A stretch of 64,000 nucleotides of DNA from Nostoc sp. 'Peltigera membranacea cyanobiont' N6 (GTDB taxonomy: Bacteria > Cyanobacteriota > Cyanobacteriia > Cyanobacteriales > Nostocaceae): the NCBI RefSeq assembly GCF_002949735.1, contig NZ_CP026681.1, positions 1,054,001 through 1,118,000 on the forward strand, given 5' to 3'. Under the pieces are notes generated by a model. It ran no database searches and was not told the DNA's origin. It saw only the letters and a program-made list of their open reading frames with translations. Each line of letters opens with the position of its first letter. The first letter of the stretch is position 1. The position numbers and the translations under genes are program-made. Positions 61,250-64,000 of the stretch are shown one piece after another.

Positions 61250-63733
61250 ATGCAACTTGTCCCAAAAACTAAGCTAGGCCCAGAACTTGACCCAATCCTA
61301 GAGAAAATTATTCTCGATGTTGGGGGCATGAAGTGTGCTGGGTGTGTGAATGCGGTAGAACGACAGCTAACCCAACATCCAGGAGTCAAGAGTGCCTGTG
61401 TGAACCTGGCCACAGAGGTAGCAGTTGTAGAGTCAGAAACTGGTGCGGTAGATGCAGATGCACTAGCACAGCAATTAACAGCTGTTGGATTCCCGACTCA
61501 ACCCCGAAAAGCTAGGGGCACAGTAGTAGTAGTAGGCGAGATGTCTACCTTATCAGACCCAGCAGAACGACAACGCCGAGAAATGCAGTCTTCTTTAAGG
61601 CAATTGGCGATCGCTGCAATATTGCTGTTATTGTCGGGAAGTGGACATTTTGGTAATCTTGGTAGCTCAGTGCTGCCACTACTAAATAACATCTGGTTTC
61701 ACTGTGGACTGGCGACAGTGGCGTTACTAATTCCCGGTCGCCCGATTTTAGTGGACGGCTGGCTAGGCTGGCGGCGAAATGCGCCCAACATGAACACCCT
61801 GATCGGATTAGGAACGCTGACTGCCTACATTGCTAGTTTAGTAGCGCTGCTGTTTCCCCAATTGGGTTGGGAGTGCTTCTTTGACGAACCAGTAATGATG
61901 CTGGGCTTTATTATTTTAGGAAAGACATTAGAACAACAAGCTAGAGGTCGCGCTGCTGCTGCATTTAGAAAATTGCTAGCACTCCAGCCACAGGTAGCGC
62001 GATTGATTGCTAACCCAGAAAAAGACGGAGTGGGATCTTCTAGTGTAGAGATTCCTGCTGAACAGGTGCGGGTTGGTGAATGGTTAAAAGTGCTGCCTGG
62101 TGATAAAATCCCTGTCGATGGTGAAGTCGTGGTTGGTCAAACAACAGTCGATGAATCCATGTTGACTGGGGAAGCCGTGCCAGTAATTAAGCAACCAGGA
62201 GATTTGGTGACAGGGGGGACAATAAATCAGTCAGGAGCGATCGCTATTCAGACAACCCGGACTGGAAGTGATACAACTCTAGCTCAAATTGTCGCTTTAG
62301 TAGAAGCCGCCCAAACTCGGAAAGCCCCAGTACAGAAATTAGCGGATACAGTAGCTGGTTACTTTACCTACGGGGTATTGACAGCATCTGCATTCACATT
62401 TGTCTTTTGGTACTTTTTTGGCACTCACATCTGGACTGATATCACCATGTCTGGTGGTATGGAAATGATGGGTCACGCTACACATCAAGTTCCCCACTCT
62501 CCCCTATTAATCAGCTTAAAACTAGCGATCGCAGTTATGGTGGTCGCCTGTCCCTGCGCTTTAGGACTTGCCACCCCAACAGCCATTCTGGTCGGGACTG
62601 CTATGGGCGCAGAGAGGGGTTTGTTAATCAAAGGCGGCGATGTTTTAGAAAAAGTCCACCAGTTAGACACTGTAGTATTTGATAAAACTGGCACTCTGAC
62701 CACAGGTAATCCCATCGTTACAGATTGTCTGTTAATTGAGGGATCGGCGACTGGGGACTGGGGACTGAGGACTAGGAATTCCCAATCTCTATTACAACTA
62801 GCAGCAGCTGTAGAAAACGGTACTCATCACCCGTTAGCAAAAGCGATTCAGCAAGAAGCACTACGGCAACAGTTATCTATTCCAGAGGCTGTGGACTTTC
62901 ACACGGAACCAGGATTGGGAATCTCTGCTGTAGTAGAGAACACGGTTGTATTGTTAGGTAACTGGGACTGGTTGAGTTGGCACGGCATTGACATTAGCGA
63001 AACAGCACAACAGGTAGCACAGGATTTAGCAACGGATGGTAAAACAGTCGTTTGCGTAGCTGTTGGGGGAACTTTAGCTGGGCTAATTGCTGTTTCCGAT
63101 CCCCTCAGACCAGATGCCCAATCGACTGTAGACAAGTTGCGCCAGATGGGTCTACGGGTAATGTTGCTCAGTGGCGATCGCAAAGAAGCAGCTAGCGCCA
63201 TAGCCAAACAACTAGGATTAGATAGCGCTGATGTAATCGCGGGTGTACCCCCAGCTAAAAAAGCGGCGGCAATCCAGTCTCTCCAGAAAGAGGGATTGGG
63301 GACTAGGGACTGGCGACTAGGAAAAATTCTGCCTAATGCCCAATCCCCAATATCCAATCCCCAGTCCGTTGTGGCAATGGTCGGAGATGGAATCAATGAT
63401 GCTCCTGCTTTATCCCAAGCAGATGTAGGAATTGCTTTACACTCCGGGACAGATGTGGCGATGGAAACTGCTGAAATTATCCTAATGCGCGATCGCTTAA
63501 ACGATGTCGTCGAATCAATTCAGCTTAGTCGCGCCACCTTCAAAAAAATCCGCCAAAATTTATTCTGGGCTTTTGCATATAATACAGTTGGCATTCCTTT
63601 AGCAGCAGGTGTTTTGTTCCCTAGTCTGGGTTTTGTCCTTAACCCATCTAGTGCTGCTGCATTAATGGCTTTTAGCTCTGTTAGCGTCGTCACAAACTCA
63701 ATATTATTACGGCGATTAGCTCATCAGCCTTAG
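61250..63733 (+). CDS. Copper-type heavy-metal P-type ATPase with repeat-derived insertions
   Basis: 827 residues. An N-terminal heavy-metal domain (GGMKCAGCVNAVERQL), eight helices with the ion motif VVACPCALGLATPTA (Cys-Pro-Cys, about residue 434), phosphorylation site FDKTGTLTTG, actuator motif MLTGEAVP and hinge VGDGINDAPAL. This matches Cu(I) ATPases such as CtaA/PacS; which of the two is uncertain. Two segments are foreign: residues about 500-510 (TGDWGLRTRN) and about 682-706 (GTRDWRLGKILPNAQSPISN), both encoded by heptad repeats. They sit in the cytoplasmic P/N domain loops, and the frame is kept. Confidence 0.93.
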   Translation: MQLVPKTKLGPELDPILEKIILDVGGMKCAGCVNAVERQLTQHPGVKSACVNLATEVAVVESETGAVDADALAQQLTAVGFPTQPRKARGTVVVVGEMSTLSDPAERQRREMQSSLRQLAIAAILLLLSGSGHFGNLGSSVLPLLNNIWFHCGLATVALLIPGRPILVDGWLGWRRNAPNMNTLIGLGTLTAYIASLVALLFPQLGWECFFDEPVMMLGFIILGKTLEQQARGRAAAAFRKLLALQPQVARLIANPEKDGVGSSSVEIPAEQVRVGEWLKVLPGDKIPVDGEVVVGQTTVDESMLTGEAVPVIKQPGDLVTGGTINQSGAIAIQTTRTGSDTTLAQIVALVEAAQTRKAPVQKLADTVAGYFTYGVLTASAFTFVFWYFFGTHIWTDITMSGGMEMMGHATHQVPHSPLLISLKLAIAVMVVACPCALGLATPTAILVGTAMGAERGLLIKGGDVLEKVHQLDTVVFDKTGTLTTGNPIVTDCLLIEGSATGDWGLRTRNSQSLLQLAAAVENGTHHPLAKAIQQEALRQQLSIPEAVDFHTEPGLGISAVVENTVVLLGNWDWLSWHGIDISETAQQVAQDLATDGKTVVCVAVGGTLAGLIAVSDPLRPDAQSTVDKLRQMGLRVMLLSGDRKEAASAIAKQLGLDSADVIAGVPPAKKAAAIQSLQKEGLGTRDWRLGKILPNAQSPISNPQSVVAMVGDGINDAPALSQADVGIALHSGTDVAMETAEIILMRDRLNDVVESIQLSRATFKKIRQNLFWAFAYNTVGIPLAAGVLFPSLGFVLNPSSAAALMAFSSVSVVTNSILLRRLAHQP
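62744..62784 (+). repeat. Heptad repeat inside the copper ATPase gene (N-domain)
   Basis: GGGGACT heptads (CGACTGGGGACTGGGGACTG and continuation) translated as TGDWGLRTRNSQ. The same repeat type occurs between genes, for example at 24997-25058. Confidence 0.7.
63292..63367 (+). repeat. Heptad-repeat hairpin inside the copper ATPase gene (before the hinge motif)
   Basis: GGGATTGGGGACTAGGGACT followed by the complementary CCCAATCCCCAATATCCAAT tract. Most relatives go straight from the helix AAAIQSLQKE to VVAMVGDG; here about 25 extra residues are added. Confidence 0.75.
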
Positions 63734-63801
63734 AATACTTTTTTGGATCTAAAATTTCCCCTCACAAATCTTAGTTATTCCGATCTCAAGTTAACAATTC
63801 G

Positions 63802-63859
63802 TAATTCGTAGTGACGTTCTTTACGAGATACTGCCTGTAGAGAACGTCATTACGAATTA
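63802..63859. repeat. Inverted repeat (MITE-like) after the copper ATPase
   Basis: 19-base arms TAATTCGTAGTGACGTTCT and AGAACGTCATTACGAATTA, complementary except for one position, with a 20-base loop. It may also serve as terminator; no T-run follows. Confidence 0.7.
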
Positions 63860-64000
63860 GTTATTAGCAAATTTTGTTAAACTTACACAAATCACAAAGC
63901 CTGTTGAGGCACCTACAAAAGCTATCATAGCTACTGGTAGTAGAACGACCGAGTTCTACTCTTTCAAGGTATTATGCAATTTTAAAGCTTATCTAGATTA

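Noticed and set aside
1..64000. tRNA or rRNA genes
   Set aside because: No TPsiC-arm-like GGTTCGAATCC stretch with acceptor pairing was noticed by eye in the intergenic regions; a tRNA search program would be needed to exclude them fully.

Overview
The window is chromosomal DNA of a filamentous, Nostoc/Anabaena-type cyanobacterium. The evidence is a form IB rbcL-rbcX-rbcS cluster followed by a Rubisco activase with a C-terminal small-subunit-like domain, a sufR / sufBCDS locus with two CAAC-N6-GTTG operators, dense HIP1 octamers (GCGATCGC), many heptanucleotide tandem-repeat tracts (STRRs) between genes, several Uma2-family genes, and moderate GC content. No tRNA, rRNA, CRISPR array, complete insertion sequence or prophage was seen.

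Layout. 1-9 kb: end of a polysaccharide deacetylase, then an accessory patch (duplicated WYL-protein fragments, a toxin-antitoxin pair whose PIN toxin is cut off by the duplicated segment, an AT-rich CoiA-like gene with a small partner), an Hsp70-like ATPase, a truncated HigB toxin, a Uma2 gene, two L,D-transpeptidases and KDPG aldolase. 9-20 kb: a GlsB-type membrane protein, two tandem metallophosphoesterases, a histone-deacetylase-like enzyme, a TerB protein behind an elaborate leader hairpin, murF, a fasciclin protein and a Tat-exported ferritin-like protein. 20-31 kb: trmFO, Uma2, an Rpn/DUF2887 protein, panB, a beta-propeller protein, then rbcL-rbcX-rbcS, a GDSL hydrolase, a decayed Phd/VapC pair and rca. 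31-43 kb: a secreted protein, DUF2358, a HupE-like membrane protein, a DUF416 - mismatch-glycosylase-like - DUF416 triad, a secreted two-domain nuclease, an ethylene-receptor-like histidine kinase and an ABC exporter. 43-64 kb: galE, a copper-type SafE/ferric-reductase-like membrane protein with a partner, an M28 peptidase, sufR facing sufBCDS, a cluster of PD-(D/E)XK-type genes (three Uma2, one other, one broken), a CPBP protease, a TM2 protein and a copper-type P-ATPase.

How the genes work together. Carbon fixation is represented by Rubisco, its assembly chaperone and its activase. Fe-S cluster assembly is represented by SufBCD plus the SufS desulfurase, presumably repressed by the divergent SufR. 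Cell-wall work is represented by MurF, two L,D-transpeptidases and the deacetylase. Copper handling may link the SafE-like gene and the P-ATPase, although they lie about 15 kb apart.

A second theme is repeat-driven remodelling. There is an IS630-type MITE family (three copies with TA ends), heptad repeats inserted in frame in the copper ATPase, another dispersed repeat in frame in SufD, a short HIP1-containing repeat that breaks a VapC gene, and several truncated toxin-antitoxin genes. The most promising candidates for new biology are the DUF416-glycosylase-DUF416 triad, the mutually exclusive hairpins in front of terB, and the CoiA-like pair between imperfect direct repeats. All functional calls rest on reading motifs by eye; no database search was run.
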